DNA of 34,615 bases, from positions 1 through 34,615 of the forward strand of contig NZ_JARNTV010000039.1 in the NCBI RefSeq assembly GCF_029433115.1, written 5' to 3'. This document shows, one piece after another, positions 1 through 7,774 of the stretch. How positions within the stretch are numbered: position 1 is the first letter of the stretch; each line of letters opens with the position of its first letter. Made by a program: the position numbers and the translations under genes. The notes under the pieces were generated by a model, which ran no database searches, had not been told where the DNA came from, and saw only the letters and a program-made list of their open reading frames with translations. Source of the stretch: Sphingomonas sp. AOB5. GTDB taxonomy: Bacteria; Pseudomonadota; Alphaproteobacteria; Sphingomonadales; Sphingomonadaceae.

Positions 1-1587
1 CCGCCGCCCGCGCCGACCGGCGACTATCGCAGTGCGCCAAGGAGCGAGCCGGTCGTCAGCGGCAACCGCGTCACCCGGCCGCGGGTGGGCGAGCGCATGG
101 GCGTGCTTGCCAACAACAACCCCACCAGCACTTCGGTGCCGCAACCCTATCCCACCCAGGCGCCCTATGGCGCACCGGGCAACACCGAACGCTATGACGG
201 CAAGGAAGTCGGCTCGATCCAGTCGGTGCTGGCGCAGCCCGTCTCGACCTTCTCGATCGATGTCGACACCGGCGCCTATGCCAATGTCCGCCGCTTCCTG
301 AAGAGCGGCGCGACGCCCCCGCCGGACGCTGTGCGGACCGAGGAGCTGATCAACTATTTCCGCTACGATTACCCGCGCCCCACCTCGCGCGACGTGCCGT
401 TCAGCGTCACCACCGATATGGCGCGTACGCCGTGGAACCCGAACACGCGGCTGATGCGGATCGGGCTGCGCGGCTATGATGTCGAGGCACGCGGGCGCCC
501 GGCGGCGAACCTCGTCTTCCTGATCGACGTTTCCGGATCGATGAACTCGTCCGACAAGCTGCCGCTGGTGAAGCATGCGCTTACGCTGGTCGCCCAGCGG
601 ATGCGGCCGCAGGACAAGGTTTCGATCGTGGTCTATGCTGGGGCAGCCGGGGTCGTGCTCGAGCCCACCTCGCGGCCCGAATATGTGAAGCAGGCGATCG
701 ATTGCCTGTCGGCCGGCGGATCGACCGCGGGCGGACAGGGCATCAAGCTGGCCTATGACGTGGCCCGCGCCAACATGATCCGTGGCGGGATCAACCGCAT
801 CCTGCTGGCCACCGATGGCGACTTCAATGTCGGGATCAGCGACAACAAGACGCTGGAGGAACTGGTCAAGCGCAACCGCGACGACGGCATCACGCTGACA
901 ACGCTCGGTTTCGGCACCGGCAATTACAACGAAGCGATGATGGAGCGCATCGCGGACTTCGGAAACGGCAATTATTCCTACATCGACAGTGCGATGGAAG
1001 CACAGAAGGTGCTCGACGACGAACTGTCCGCCACCCTCTTCACCATCGCCAAGGACGTGAAGATCCAGGTCGAGTTCAACCCGGCCCAGGTGAAGGAATA
1101 TCGCCTGATCGGCTATGAGAACCGCGCGCTGAAGGAGGAGGATTTCGACAACGATACCGTCGATGCGGGCGATATCGGCGCGGGGCATCAGGTGACCGCG
1201 CTGTACGAGATCGTCCCTGCCGATGGCCCCGGCTGGCTGCCCGACCGCCGCTACGAAGCGAATCGCCCCGGCGGCGCGCCCGCGGGCGGCAGCGAGGCGG
1301 CGTTCGTGAAGCTGCGCTACAAATTGCCCGGAAACGAGACGTCGCGGCTGATCTCGCGGCCGGTTCCGGCCTCGTTTATTCGCACTGCACAGGCGCCGCA
1401 GGGCGACATGGCCTTCATCACCGCGGTCGCGGCCTTCGGGCAGCGGCTTCGTGGCGATAAGTATCTGAATGGGTTCGGTTATCCTCAGATATTCAGCCTG
1501 GCGGGCACCTCTGGCAACTATTGGCGGAACGAATTCGTCCAGTTGGTCCGTCTCGCAGATGCACAAAACCCGCGCCCAAGGCGCTAG
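1..1587 (+). CDS. von Willebrand factor A domain protein (YfbK-like), 5' end outside window
   Basis: The reading frame is open to base 1, so the N-terminus and any signal peptide lie upstream; the first in-window ATG (85) falls in a Pro-rich linker and is probably not the start. The visible 528 residues follow the YfbK plan: a conserved domain before the vWA fold (FSIDVDTGAYANVRRFL), then a vWA domain whose MIDAS looks complete (DVSGS near visible residue 176, a Thr/Gly loop, ATDGDFNVG), then the C-terminal DUF3520-type region ending near RLADAQN. Relatives are usually secreted or lipid-anchored envelope proteins of unknown role; metal-dependent ligand binding is an inference from the MIDAS. 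The stop is TAG at 1585-1587, and the next gene begins 73 bases on, on the same strand. Family assignment is strong, biological role unknown. Confidence 0.88.
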   Translation, partial: PPPAPTGDYRSAPRSEPVVSGNRVTRPRVGERMGVLANNNPTSTSVPQPYPTQAPYGAPGNTERYDGKEVGSIQSVLAQPVSTFSIDVDTGAYANVRRFLKSGATPPPDAVRTEELINYFRYDYPRPTSRDVPFSVTTDMARTPWNPNTRLMRIGLRGYDVEARGRPAANLVFLIDVSGSMNSSDKLPLVKHALTLVAQRMRPQDKVSIVVYAGAAGVVLEPTSRPEYVKQAIDCLSAGGSTAGGQGIKLAYDVARANMIRGGINRILLATDGDFNVGISDNKTLEELVKRNRDDGITLTTLGFGTGNYNEAMMERIADFGNGNYSYIDSAMEAQKVLDDELSATLFTIAKDVKIQVEFNPAQVKEYRLIGYENRALKEEDFDNDTVDAGDIGAGHQVTALYEIVPADGPGWLPDRRYEANRPGGAPAGGSEAAFVKLRYKLPGNETSRLISRPVPASFIRTAQAPQGDMAFITAVAAFGQRLRGDKYLNGFGYPQIFSLAGTSGNYWRNEFVQLVRLADAQNPRPRR

Positions 1588-1612
1588 GACTGGCTGGACG
1601 CCGCCCGTACCT

Positions 1613-1648
1613 GCGCTATGTCTCGGGTTAAGACTCGGGGCGTAGCGC
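1613..1648 (+). other. leader hairpin upstream of the EP-rich gene
   Basis: GCGCTATG (1613-1620) pairs with CGTAGCGC (1641-1648), eight pairs with one U-G, around a 20-nt loop holding CTCGGG twice. The 3' arm stops two bases before the Shine-Dalgarno GGAGGG at 1651-1656. It could shape access to the ribosome site or end the preceding transcript; it has no U-tract. Function is unproven. Confidence 0.4.
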
Positions 1649-1660
1649 TGGGAGGGCGCA

Positions 1661-2803
1661 ATGATGGAAGCACTGCAATCGACCACCCCGCTGGTGCCGG
1701 GCGGTCCGGAATGGCTCACGCTGCCCTTCGCGCTGATCGGCGCGGTGGTGCTGGTCGTGCTGCTGGTCCTGTGGTGGATCACGGCCGCTGCGGCGAGCCG
1801 CGCCAAGATGCGTCGCGAGGAAGCCGAGAGCCTGGCCGCATGGCAGCTCGAGCAGGAAGTGCCGCCGACCCGGCCGATCACCCCGCCGCCGCCCATCGTC
1901 GAGACCCCGCCCGCACCGGAACCCGAGCCGCTGGCCGCCATCGCACCCGAGCCGGAACCGGTCGTGGAGGTTGCGCCGGAACCCGAACCCGTGGTCGAGA
2001 CGGCTCCCGAGCCGGTCGTCGAAGCCACGCCCGAGCCTGAACCTGTCGCGCTGGAAGGCGCCCCGGCCCGCGAACCCGAACCCGCCCCGCTGGAAGAGGC
2101 CCCCAGCGCCGATGCCGCACCGGTCGATTCGACGCCTGCGGGCGAAGCCGAGGCGATTGCCGAGGTTCCAGTTGCCGCGGTCGGCGAAACCGTGTTCGAG
2201 CCTGTGGCCGAACCCGAAGTCGTTGCCGAAGCAGTCGAACCCGTCGCGGAAGCGGTAGAGCCGGTCGTCGAGGTCGCGGAGCTGGTCGAGGCCGCGCCCG
2301 AACCGCTGGCCGACGAGCCGATCGCCGCTGCTGCACCGCTGGATGCCAGCCCCGCCACGCTGGCCGCCGATCTCGCCGGGCCTGCGCCGGAACCCGAACT
2401 GGCCCCCGAGACGGTGGTGGAAGCCGCATCGGAGCCCGAGCCGGTGGCCGAAGCCCCGGTCGAGCATATCGCCACCGAAACCGCGCCCGAACTCGCCGCT
2501 GCCGAAGTCGCAGCCGAGCCGGCACCGGAACCTGCACCCGCACCGGAACCGGTTGCGGCAAGCGCGCCGGACGATCTCACTCGCATGAAGGGCGTCGGTC
2601 CGCGTCTCGCCGAACGGCTCAACAGCGTCGGCGTGACCAGCTTCGCGCAGATCGCTGCGCTCTCGCCTGACGAAGCGACCGCGCTCGACGCGCAGTTGGG
2701 CGATTTCCAGGGCCGCCTGTCGCGCGACCGCTGGATCGATCAGGCCGGCTATCTCGCCAATGGCGATATCGAGGGCTTCGAAGGCACGTTCGGCAAACTC
2801 TGA
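1661..2803 (+). CDS. membrane-anchored Pro/Glu-rich protein with C-terminal helix-hairpin-helix
   Basis: Three parts are visible. Residues about 18-45 form one strong membrane segment (PFALIGAVVLVVLLVLWW). Residues about 65-300 are a low-complexity Glu/Pro/Ala/Val stretch built from EPEP, PEPVVE and VAE-type units, expected to be disordered, acidic and extended. Residues about 305-380 are a compact helix-hairpin-helix domain (DLTRMKGVGPRLAERLNSVG followed by a second helical pair), like the domain appended to some NuoE proteins. The arrangement suggests a small folded head held away from the inner membrane by a long tether; the ligand is unknown, although such hairpins often bind DNA or proteins. 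ATG 1661 follows GGAGGG at good spacing. Length of the acidic stretch probably varies between relatives. It may be cotranscribed with the vWA gene. Confidence 0.8.
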   Translation: MMEALQSTTPLVPGGPEWLTLPFALIGAVVLVVLLVLWWITAAAASRAKMRREEAESLAAWQLEQEVPPTRPITPPPPIVETPPAPEPEPLAAIAPEPEPVVEVAPEPEPVVETAPEPVVEATPEPEPVALEGAPAREPEPAPLEEAPSADAAPVDSTPAGEAEAIAEVPVAAVGETVFEPVAEPEVVAEAVEPVAEAVEPVVEVAELVEAAPEPLADEPIAAAAPLDASPATLAADLAGPAPEPELAPETVVEAASEPEPVAEAPVEHIATETAPELAAAEVAAEPAPEPAPAPEPVAASAPDDLTRMKGVGPRLAERLNSVGVTSFAQIAALSPDEATALDAQLGDFQGRLSRDRWIDQAGYLANGDIEGFEGTFGKL

Positions 2804-2822
2804 CGGGCTGGATGCGTCGGCG

Positions 2823-3338
2823 TCAGCGCGCCAACTGCCCTGCATTCGCTTCGAACGCGGCGACCAGTTCGTCGAAGCTGCGATTCAACCCGGCCATGCT
2901 CAGGCTGATATCGCCAAAGCCCATCGCCTTGTTCGCGCCCGCCGTGCGGCCCTGCAGCGTGGTCGAAGGCCAGGCCGCCGGATCGCGCAGCCAGAAGGTC
3001 AGCATGCGCTGGCGATGGATCTGGCCGATCGCGGCGCGATCGAACGCGTCCCAGGGAATCGTCGCTTCCGACCAGCGGCGATAATAGAGACCCTCGGGGC
3101 TGATCTCGATCACCGGGCCGCCGCTGAAGAACTGGCGCGACCAGGCAACCCCGGCCAGTCCAAAAAAGACGATCGCCGCCCAGCCGATCCATGGCACCGG
3201 TACGATGATCCCAAGCGGCAACCGCGCCAGATCGTCCGCGCCCGATGTCACCATCCACGCCCCGCCCGCGACGAACGCCACGCTGCCCAGCATCAGCAGC
3301 GCGACTTTCGCCTTCGATGTTTCCGCGGTGAAATGCAT
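2823..3338 (-). CDS. small membrane protein with PH-like domain (STM3941-like)
   Basis: A 171-residue protein. Two membrane segments are visible (ALLMLGSVAFVAGGAWMV and IGWAAIVFFGLAGVAW), followed by a cytoplasmic domain with the pattern VIEISPEGLYYRRW, IPWDAF and a later RMLTFWL strand, typical of bacterial PH-like proteins such as the STM3941 family. The ATG at 3338 is preferred over an upstream in-frame ATG at 3359 because GAGGGGGA sits about six bases before it. It is the last gene of a probable leftward run after the CorC-like gene (34 bases between). Its function is unknown; the family is mostly hypothetical. Its 3' end converges with the EP-rich gene. Confidence 0.75.
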   Translation of the reverse strand: MHFTAETSKAKVALLMLGSVAFVAGGAWMVTSGADDLARLPLGIIVPVPWIGWAAIVFFGLAGVAWSRQFFSGGPVIEISPEGLYYRRWSEATIPWDAFDRAAIGQIHRQRMLTFWLRDPAAWPSTTLQGRTAGANKAMGFGDISLSMAGLNRSFDELVAAFEANAGQLAR

Positions 3339-3372
3339 GCCCGTCCCCCTCGACGCCATGCCGGGACAGTGC

Positions 3373-4680
3373 CTAGCCCTCGGCGCGGCTTACCAGCAGC
3401 TTGTCGATCTTGCGCTCGTCCATGTCGACGATCTCGAAGCGCCAGCCCTGCTCGACGAAATGCTCGCCTTCCTTGGGCAGATGCTTGAGTACCGCGAGCG
3501 CCAGGCCCGCGACGGTGGCGTAGTCGCGATCCTCGTCCAGATCGATGCCCAGCCGCTCGGCAAGGCCGTCCGCGGGCATCTGGCCCGAGACCAGCATCGA
3601 TCCGTCCTCGCGCATCACGACATTGGGATTTTCGCCGGGCACCTTGTCCGACGACAGCTCGCCCGCGATCGCCGCCAGCAGATTGGCGGGCGTCACGATC
3701 CCTTCGAAATGACCATATTCGTCATGGACCAGGCCCATGGGAACTTCGGCGCGGCGGAGCGCACCCAGCGCGTCCATCGCATCGACCTGATCGGGCAGCA
3801 CCGGCGCGGTGCGGGTCAGCTTGCGCAGGTCGAGCGTTTCGCCGCGGAACAGCGCGCCTACGATATCGCGCGCCTGCACCACGCCGATCACCGTGTCGAT
3901 CGACCCTTCGCCCACCGGCAGGCGGGTGTGCGGCGTCTGCAACAGCGCCTCGCGAATGCCGGCATCGTCCAGATTGACGTCGATCCAGTCGACATCGGTG
4001 CGCGGTGTCATCACTTCGCGCACCGGACGGTCGGCGAGGCGCACCACGCTGGAGATGATCGAGCGCTCATGCTCCTCGATCACGCCCGATCTGGTCGCCT
4101 CGGCAACGATCAGGTGCAGTTCCTCGGCAGTGACACGATTCTCCGATTCGCGATTGAGGCCGATCAGGCGGAAGATCAGCCCGCTGCTCTGGTCGAGCAG
4201 CCACACGATCGGCGCGGTCACCCGGCTCAGATACAGCAACGGCAGCGCGACCAGCACCGCGATCGGCTCGGGCGAGCGCAGCGCGAACTGCTTGGGCACC
4301 AGCTCGCCGACGATCAGCGAGGCATAGGTGGTCACCGCGATGACGAGCGCGATGCCGGCAGTGTCCGCGATCTCAGGATCGAGGCCCAGCCATTCCAGTC
4401 GCGCCGCGACCGGCCCACCAAGGCTCGATCCCGAATAGGCGCCGGCGACGATGCCGATCAGGGTGATGCCGATCTGCACGGTAGACAGAAACTTGCCCGG
4501 GTCCGCGGCCAGGTCGATCGCGGTCTGCGCGCCACGCTTGCCCGCGCGCGCCAGCGCATCGAGACGCGCGGTGCGCGAGGAAACGATGGCGAGTTCGGAC
4601 ATGGCGAACACGCCGTTGAGCGCGATCAGCGCGAGGATGATCGCGACGTCGATCCAGGGAAAGGAGGGGATGTCGTCCAT
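3373..4680 (-). CDS. CorC/HlyC-family DUF21-CBS membrane protein
   Basis: About 435 residues. An N-terminal DUF21 membrane domain begins at once (IDVAIILALIALNGVFAMSE) and contains the family pattern AMSELAIVSSR and further hydrophobic segments up to about residue 180. A CBS pair follows (VREVMTPRTDVDW, then TRLPVGEGSIDTVIGVV and VHDEYGHFEGIVT), then a C-terminal CorC_HlyC domain. Members are called hemolysin-like or CorC/CNNM proteins and are implicated in Mg2+/Co2+ efflux or homeostasis; hemolysis is not a safe inference. I place the start at MDDIPSF (4680); an in-frame ATG six codons upstream (4698) is possible, and neither has an ideal ribosome site. It lies 68 bases downstream of tadA on the same strand. 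Confidence 0.88.
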   Translation of the reverse strand: MDDIPSFPWIDVAIILALIALNGVFAMSELAIVSSRTARLDALARAGKRGAQTAIDLAADPGKFLSTVQIGITLIGIVAGAYSGSSLGGPVAARLEWLGLDPEIADTAGIALVIAVTTYASLIVGELVPKQFALRSPEPIAVLVALPLLYLSRVTAPIVWLLDQSSGLIFRLIGLNRESENRVTAEELHLIVAEATRSGVIEEHERSIISSVVRLADRPVREVMTPRTDVDWIDVNLDDAGIREALLQTPHTRLPVGEGSIDTVIGVVQARDIVGALFRGETLDLRKLTRTAPVLPDQVDAMDALGALRRAEVPMGLVHDEYGHFEGIVTPANLLAAIAGELSSDKVPGENPNVVMREDGSMLVSGQMPADGLAERLGIDLDEDRDYATVAGLALAVLKHLPKEGEHFVEQGWRFEIVDMDERKIDKLLVSRAEG

Positions 4681-4748
4681 TGGGCGTCCGCTCTCCATAG
4701 CGGTAACCGCAGGCGAATCACAACATGATGTGCGGGATTTCCGTGCGA

Positions 4749-5201
4749 TCAGCCCCGCCGGTCGCGGAAAAAGTCCCTCAGCAGCCCCGCGGCCTCGCCT
4801 TCGCCGATGCCGGGATAGACTTCGGGGCGGTGGTGACAGGTCGGCTGGGAGAAGAAGCGCGGGCCATGTTCGACCGCACCGCCCTTGGGATCGGCCGCCC
4901 CGTAATAGAGTCGCGCGATCCGCGCATGAGCGATGGCGCCCGCGCACATCGCGCACGGCTCCAGCGTGACCCACAGGTCGCAATCCTCCAGCCGATCGCG
5001 GCCGAGCAGCTTCGCCGCATCGCGAATCACCCGCATCTCGGCATGAGCGGTCGGGTCGTGCAGATCGCGCGGAGCATTGCCCGCGGTCGCGACGATTCGC
5101 CCATCATGCACCAGCACCGCGCCGACCGGCACTTCTCCAGCCGCCGCCGCGGCGCGGGCAGCGTCGAGCGCCAGGCGCATCGGTTCGGGGAGCGGGAACA
5201 T
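4749..5201 (-). CDS. tadA: tRNA-specific adenosine deaminase TadA
   Basis: A 150-residue zinc deaminase that converts adenosine to inosine at wobble position 34 of tRNA-Arg(ACG), needed to decode CGN Arg codons. The cytidine/deoxycytidylate deaminase signature is complete: TAHAEM (His53, catalytic Glu55) and EPCAMC (Cys83, Cys86). Length is normal for TadA. The start at 5201 is supported by AGGA seven bases upstream. The start codon lies in the 3' arm of a long hairpin, described separately. The gene is followed by the CorC-like gene. An essential housekeeping function is expected from the family. Confidence 0.95.
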   Translation of the reverse strand: MFPLPEPMRLALDAARAAAAAGEVPVGAVLVHDGRIVATAGNAPRDLHDPTAHAEMRVIRDAAKLLGRDRLEDCDLWVTLEPCAMCAGAIAHARIARLYYGAADPKGGAVEHGPRFFSQPTCHHRPEVYPGIGEGEAAGLLRDFFRDRRG

Positions 5202-5232
5202 GAGCCAGTCCTAGCCGGACCGGCTCATGTCC
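5196..5232 (-). promoter_or_regulatory. hairpin enclosing the tadA start codon
   Basis: In the leftward RNA, bases 5232-5217 pair with 5211-5196 around the loop GGCUA. Fourteen Watson-Crick and two G-U pairs can form. The 3' arm contains the AUG (5201-5199) and part of codon 2; the AGGA ribosome site straddles loop and stem. On the opposite strand the wobble positions become A-C mismatches, which points to folding of the tadA mRNA rather than a DNA operator. A role in limiting translation is inferred. Confidence 0.6.
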
Positions 5233-5291
5233 GAAACCCGCGTCAGGGCGTTATGTCCTTTGCGCGCCTTTAGCGCGTGCGGTACCGCCTC

Positions 5292-5315
5292 GAAACGCGA
5301 TCTTCCTCGCGTTCC
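5292..5315 (-). terminator. hairpin after the 95-residue gene
   Basis: In leftward RNA, GGAACGCGA (5315-5307) pairs with UCGCGUUUC (5300-5292), nine pairs with one G-U, loop GGAAGA. It begins 11 bases past the stop at 5326. There is no real U-tract, so it could be a weak terminator or a stabilising 3' structure. The perfect palindrome GCGGTACCGC (5279-5288) follows. Confidence 0.45.
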
Positions 5316-5325
5316 AGACAGACTC

Positions 5326-5613
5326 TTACTTCTTCTCGGCGGGCGCCGTCGAATTGGCCTGCTTCACTTCGATGGTAGGCAGGGTGACGGTAGTGTTCTT
5401 CATCTCCACCGTGGGCACCACAACGGTGGTGTTGGTGGTGCCGATGCCCACCGATCCGGTATCCGCCTGTACCTTGGGCAGCTTGCCGCCCTTCATGTCG
5501 AAGCTGACCTGCGGCCACTGGCCCTGCTGCATCTGGATATTGAGCATGCCGAGCGACATCAGCACGACCGCGCCAAGGGCCACGAGGCCCAGAAGGACAA
5601 GAATTCCACGCAT
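5326..5613 (-). CDS. small anchored protein with a tandem 12-residue repeat
   Basis: A 95-residue protein of unrecognised family. It begins with one membrane segment or uncleaved signal (GILVLLGLVALGAVVLMSLG), followed by an exported stretch. Near residues 62-86 two tandem units are visible, NTTVVVPTVEMK and NTTVTLPTIEVK, which alternate like a beta-strand pair; the tail (STAPAEKK) is polar. The start ATG at 5613 has GGGGAGA nine bases upstream; an ATG at 5658 in the same frame has none and would cut into the intergenic region. It is divergent from rpmB. It is probably an inner-membrane or periplasmic protein; no function can be assigned. Confidence 0.7.
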   Translation of the reverse strand: MRGILVLLGLVALGAVVLMSLGMLNIQMQQGQWPQVSFDMKGGKLPKVQADTGSVGIGTTNTTVVVPTVEMKNTTVTLPTIEVKQANSTAPAEKK

Positions 5614-5640
5614 CGGTTCGTCTCCCCAAATTGAATCGTT

Positions 5641-5654
5641 TGCGTAATAACGCA
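5641..5654. promoter_or_regulatory. short inverted repeat in the divergent 95-residue gene / rpmB region
   Basis: TGCGT-AATA-ACGCA lies about 30 bases upstream of the leftward gene and 65 bases upstream of the rpmB -35. Its position suits an operator, but the half-sites are only five bases, so chance is possible. Confidence 0.25.
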
Positions 5655-5705
5655 TCATTCACCATCTGGGTTGCGTCGGAGCAAGGAGTTTTACGGGCGA
5701 ATCGG

Positions 5706-5734
5706 TTGACGCACCGTCCCATTCCGACTATCGG
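5706..5734 (+). promoter_or_regulatory. probable sigma-70 promoter of rpmB
   Basis: TTGACG at 5706-5711, a 17-base spacer, then TATCGG at 5729-5734. The -35 is near consensus and the -10 is weak. The predicted start is about 40 bases before the rpmB ATG. Confidence 0.5.
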
Positions 5735-5781
5735 CGCAGCCTTTCCGGCTCCGTTTGGGGCCAAAACCAGGATTAACAGCG

Positions 5782-6078
5782 ATGTCGCGCATTTGCGAGC
5801 TGACCGGCAAGGGCCGGCAGGTGGGGAACAACGTTTCTCACGCCAACAACAAGACCAAGCGTACCTTTCTGCCGAATCTGCAGAATGTGACGCTGATGTC
5901 GGACGCGCTCGGCAAGAGCGTGAAGCTGCGCGTCTCGACGCACGGCCTGCGTTCGGTCGAGCATGTTGGCGGTCTCGACAACTGGCTGCTCAAGACCAGC
6001 GACGAGGATCTCTCGCAGCGCTGCCGCCGCCTGAAGCGTGACGTCCGCAAGGCCGGCGCCGAAAAGGCTGCTGCCTAA
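5782..6078 (+). CDS. rpmB: 50S ribosomal protein L28
   Basis: A 98-residue bL28 protein. Family features are clear: [10 protein letters not shown] at the start, the [12 protein letters not shown] segment, LPNLQNVTL, and [12 protein letters not shown]. It binds 23S rRNA in the large subunit near the exit side. The start at 5782 (MSRICEL) is favoured over the earlier in-frame ATG at 5755 because AGGA lies eight bases upstream and the family begins here. It is monocistronic, with its own promoter and a strong terminator, the usual arrangement in alphaproteobacteria, where rpmG is not adjacent. Convergent with the P-loop kinase gene. Confidence 0.97.
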   Translation: MSRICELTGKGRQVGNNVSHANNKTKRTFLPNLQNVTLMSDALGKSVKLRVSTHGLRSVEHVGGLDNWLLKTSDEDLSQRCRRLKRDVRKAGAEKAAA

Positions 6079-6107
6079 CCCTTTTTTCGCTTTCAGGCGA
6101 ATCGCGG

Positions 6108-6137
6108 GCCCGTTCTCCAGCCGGAGAGCGGGCTTTT
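6108..6137 (+). terminator. rpmB intrinsic terminator
   Basis: GCCCGTTCTCC (6108-6118) pairs with GGAGAGCGGGC (6123-6133), eleven pairs with one U-G, loop AGCC, then TTTT at 6134-6137. It lies 30 bases after the rpmB stop and may also stop the converging kinase transcript. Confidence 0.85.
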
Positions 6138-6147
6138 CGCGTTTGGG

Positions 6148-6675
6148 TCAGCCCGGCAGCGCCGCGACGATCCGCTCTGCTGCCGTTTCCGGTGAAATCG
6201 CGCCGGTATCGATCGTGAGTGCCGGAGCCGGCATCCCGGCGATGCAGGCGTGGATCGACGGTCGCAATTCGCGCAGCAGATCGACCGAGCGCAGCTTGCC
6301 GAAGGCGGCGCGATCCGGCGCCGCCACGCGCTGATCCTGCAGTTCGGGCGCGAGCGTCAGCGCCACGAAAACCACCTGCCCACCGCCGTCCGCCACGAGA
6401 CCCGCCACGCGAGCGGCGAAGTCCGGGCTGACGGTCGGCTCGGGCGCGAAGGTGAAGATCAGCGATCGATCCTCGGCCACCGCTGCGGCAATCGTCTCCA
6501 GCCAGAACGCCTCGCGCAGCCGCACGAACGATTCCGATCCGAACGGAAACACCGCGGCCACCGCATCGACGATCAGGTGATTGTGGAACAGCGCAAAGCC
6601 GGTCCGCTCGGCAAGCACCTTGGCGATAGTCAGCTTGCCCGACGCCAACGGTCCATAGAGGAAGATCAGCAGCAT
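6148..6675 (-). CDS. P-loop kinase-like protein (AAA/shikimate-kinase-like)
   Basis: A 175-residue nucleotide-binding protein. The Walker A motif is at the very start, GPLASGKLT (residues 8-16). A Walker-B-like strand is VVFVALTL, and an Arg-rich segment with QDQRV could form the lid. A HNHLI motif near residue 31 resembles small kinases and phosphotransferases that act on small molecules. The substrate cannot be read from sequence. The gene starts nine bases after the stop of the phytase-fold gene, so the two are probably cotranscribed; the ribosome site is weak, as expected for a coupled gene. Confidence 0.75.
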   Translation of the reverse strand: MLLIFLYGPLASGKLTIAKVLAERTGFALFHNHLIVDAVAAVFPFGSESFVRLREAFWLETIAAAVAEDRSLIFTFAPEPTVSPDFAARVAGLVADGGGQVVFVALTLAPELQDQRVAAPDRAAFGKLRSVDLLRELRPSIHACIAGMPAPALTIDTGAISPETAAERIVAALPG

Positions 6676-6684
6676 CGCGCCAGC

Positions 6685-7668
6685 CTAGCCGTCCAGGCGG
6701 AACTTGAGCAGCAGCGATTGTTCGAACCACATACGATTGTCGTCCGACGCGATCCAGATGATCGTCGCGCCGCCTTCGCGGGTCACCGCCAGCGCTTCGA
6801 AATTATCGCGGATCAGCGGCGCGACGAAGCTCGCGATCTCGCCGCCGCGCACCACCGCGCCGGCCCGGATCTCACGCGGATCGACGATCACCAGCTTGGC
6901 GGTGAACAATTGCGTCAGGCTCACCCGGCGATTGAGGATCAGCAACCGCCCGTCGGGCAGTTCGGTCATGTCTGTCGGGTCATATTCCTCGGGCGGCTGA
7001 TAGGCGAAGCGCATCACCTGCGCCTTCGGATCGGTCGGATCGCGATCGAAGCGCAGCGCGTCACGGCCCTTCTTCCCCGGCCCCGGCGTCGTCTCGCTGA
7101 TCACCAGAAACGCGCCGGAGCGCAGCCGCACCATCGATTCGGGGCCGCCATTGTCGTGCCAGCGCTTCATCGCCTCGGGCCGGACATGCGCTTCGGCCCG
7201 GCCATCGGGGCCATAGCGCCAGATCGCGCTATATTGCTCGAACCCCACCCAATAGCGGCCGGTGGCGGGGTCGCGGGTCATCGATTCGCTGTCGCGGTCC
7301 GCCTTCAGCCAGCCGCTCTGCGGTCCGTCCGGCAGCCCGCCGAACGTCACGTTGCGCGGGACCCAGTCGGCGCCCATGTCGAAGCTGACCAGATGCCCGC
7401 CGTCGCTGAGCAGCGTGAACCGCTCCCCCACCAGCGTCATCGACGAGAAGCCCCCGAACGCCGATTGCGATCCGGTGAGGCGAACGCCGCCCAGATAGGT
7501 AAGCGCGCCCACGCGCCGCCAATCGGGCCGGCCCTTCACCAGCGGCACCTGCACCGCCTTCATCGTCGCGCCGGGCCGGAACCGGTCGAGCGGCTCCTCC
7601 CCCGAGGACGGGAAGTTCAGGTACAGCAGGAAGAGAAGCAACAGCCAGACGCGCATTGGACCCGTCAT
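6685..7668 (-). CDS. secreted esterase-like protein of the phytase fold (PF13449-like)
   Basis: About 327 residues. An N-terminal signal is clear (MRVWLLLLFLLYLNF). The mature part shows a beta-propeller-like pattern seen in the "esterase-like activity of phytase" family: LTGSQSAFGGFSSM, LVSFDMGADW, YWVGFEQYSAIWRY, PESMVRL and a C-terminal ALAVTREG strand. The family is periplasmic or extracellular, and enzymatic activity is rarely shown. The start may be ATG 7668 or ATG 7656; both leave the signal peptide intact and neither has a strong ribosome site. It is the first gene of a two-gene leftward unit with the kinase. It is divergent from the predicted small RNA at 7775. Confidence 0.82.
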   Translation of the reverse strand: MTGPMRVWLLLLFLLYLNFPSSGEEPLDRFRPGATMKAVQVPLVKGRPDWRRVGALTYLGGVRLTGSQSAFGGFSSMTLVGERFTLLSDGGHLVSFDMGADWVPRNVTFGGLPDGPQSGWLKADRDSESMTRDPATGRYWVGFEQYSAIWRYGPDGRAEAHVRPEAMKRWHDNGGPESMVRLRSGAFLVISETTPGPGKKGRDALRFDRDPTDPKAQVMRFAYQPPEEYDPTDMTELPDGRLLILNRRVSLTQLFTAKLVIVDPREIRAGAVVRGGEIASFVAPLIRDNFEALAVTREGGATIIWIASDDNRMWFEQSLLLKFRLDG

Positions 7669-7743
7669 AGGGCAAGTCGCGCCGCGGGACACCCGCAGGA
7701 AACATGAACCTGAGATAACCGTGTCGTTCAGCGAAAGCTCAAT

Positions 7744-7768
7744 GGAACCGCGCTAGTCCGTATCCGTT
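7744..7768 (+). promoter_or_regulatory. sigma-EcfG (general stress response) promoter
   Basis: GGAAC at 7744-7748 and CGTT at 7765-7768 are separated by exactly 16 bases. This matches the known EcfG/SigT consensus of alphaproteobacteria (GGAAC-N16/17-CGTT) with no mismatch. It points right, away from the phytase-fold gene, and no reading frame lies downstream before the hairpin at 7807. A start site near 7775 is expected. Confidence 0.75.
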
Positions 7769-7774
7769 GTCGGC

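Noticed and set aside
1971..2588. Arg/Pro-rich open frames overlapping the EP-rich gene on both strands
   Set aside because: They are frame-shifted readings of the GAACCC/GAGCCG repeats; only the chosen frame has an anchor, a domain and a ribosome site.
5280..5315. GGAAC...CGTT on the minus strand near 5315 as a second EcfG promoter
   Set aside because: The spacer is 13 bases, not 16-17, and the sequence is the stem of a hairpin.
7728..7738. 11-mer TTCAGCGAAAG shared with 16584-16594 as a promoter motif
   Set aside because: Distances to the downstream genes differ (60 and 17 bases) and an 11-base match in 35 kb of skewed sequence is expected by chance.
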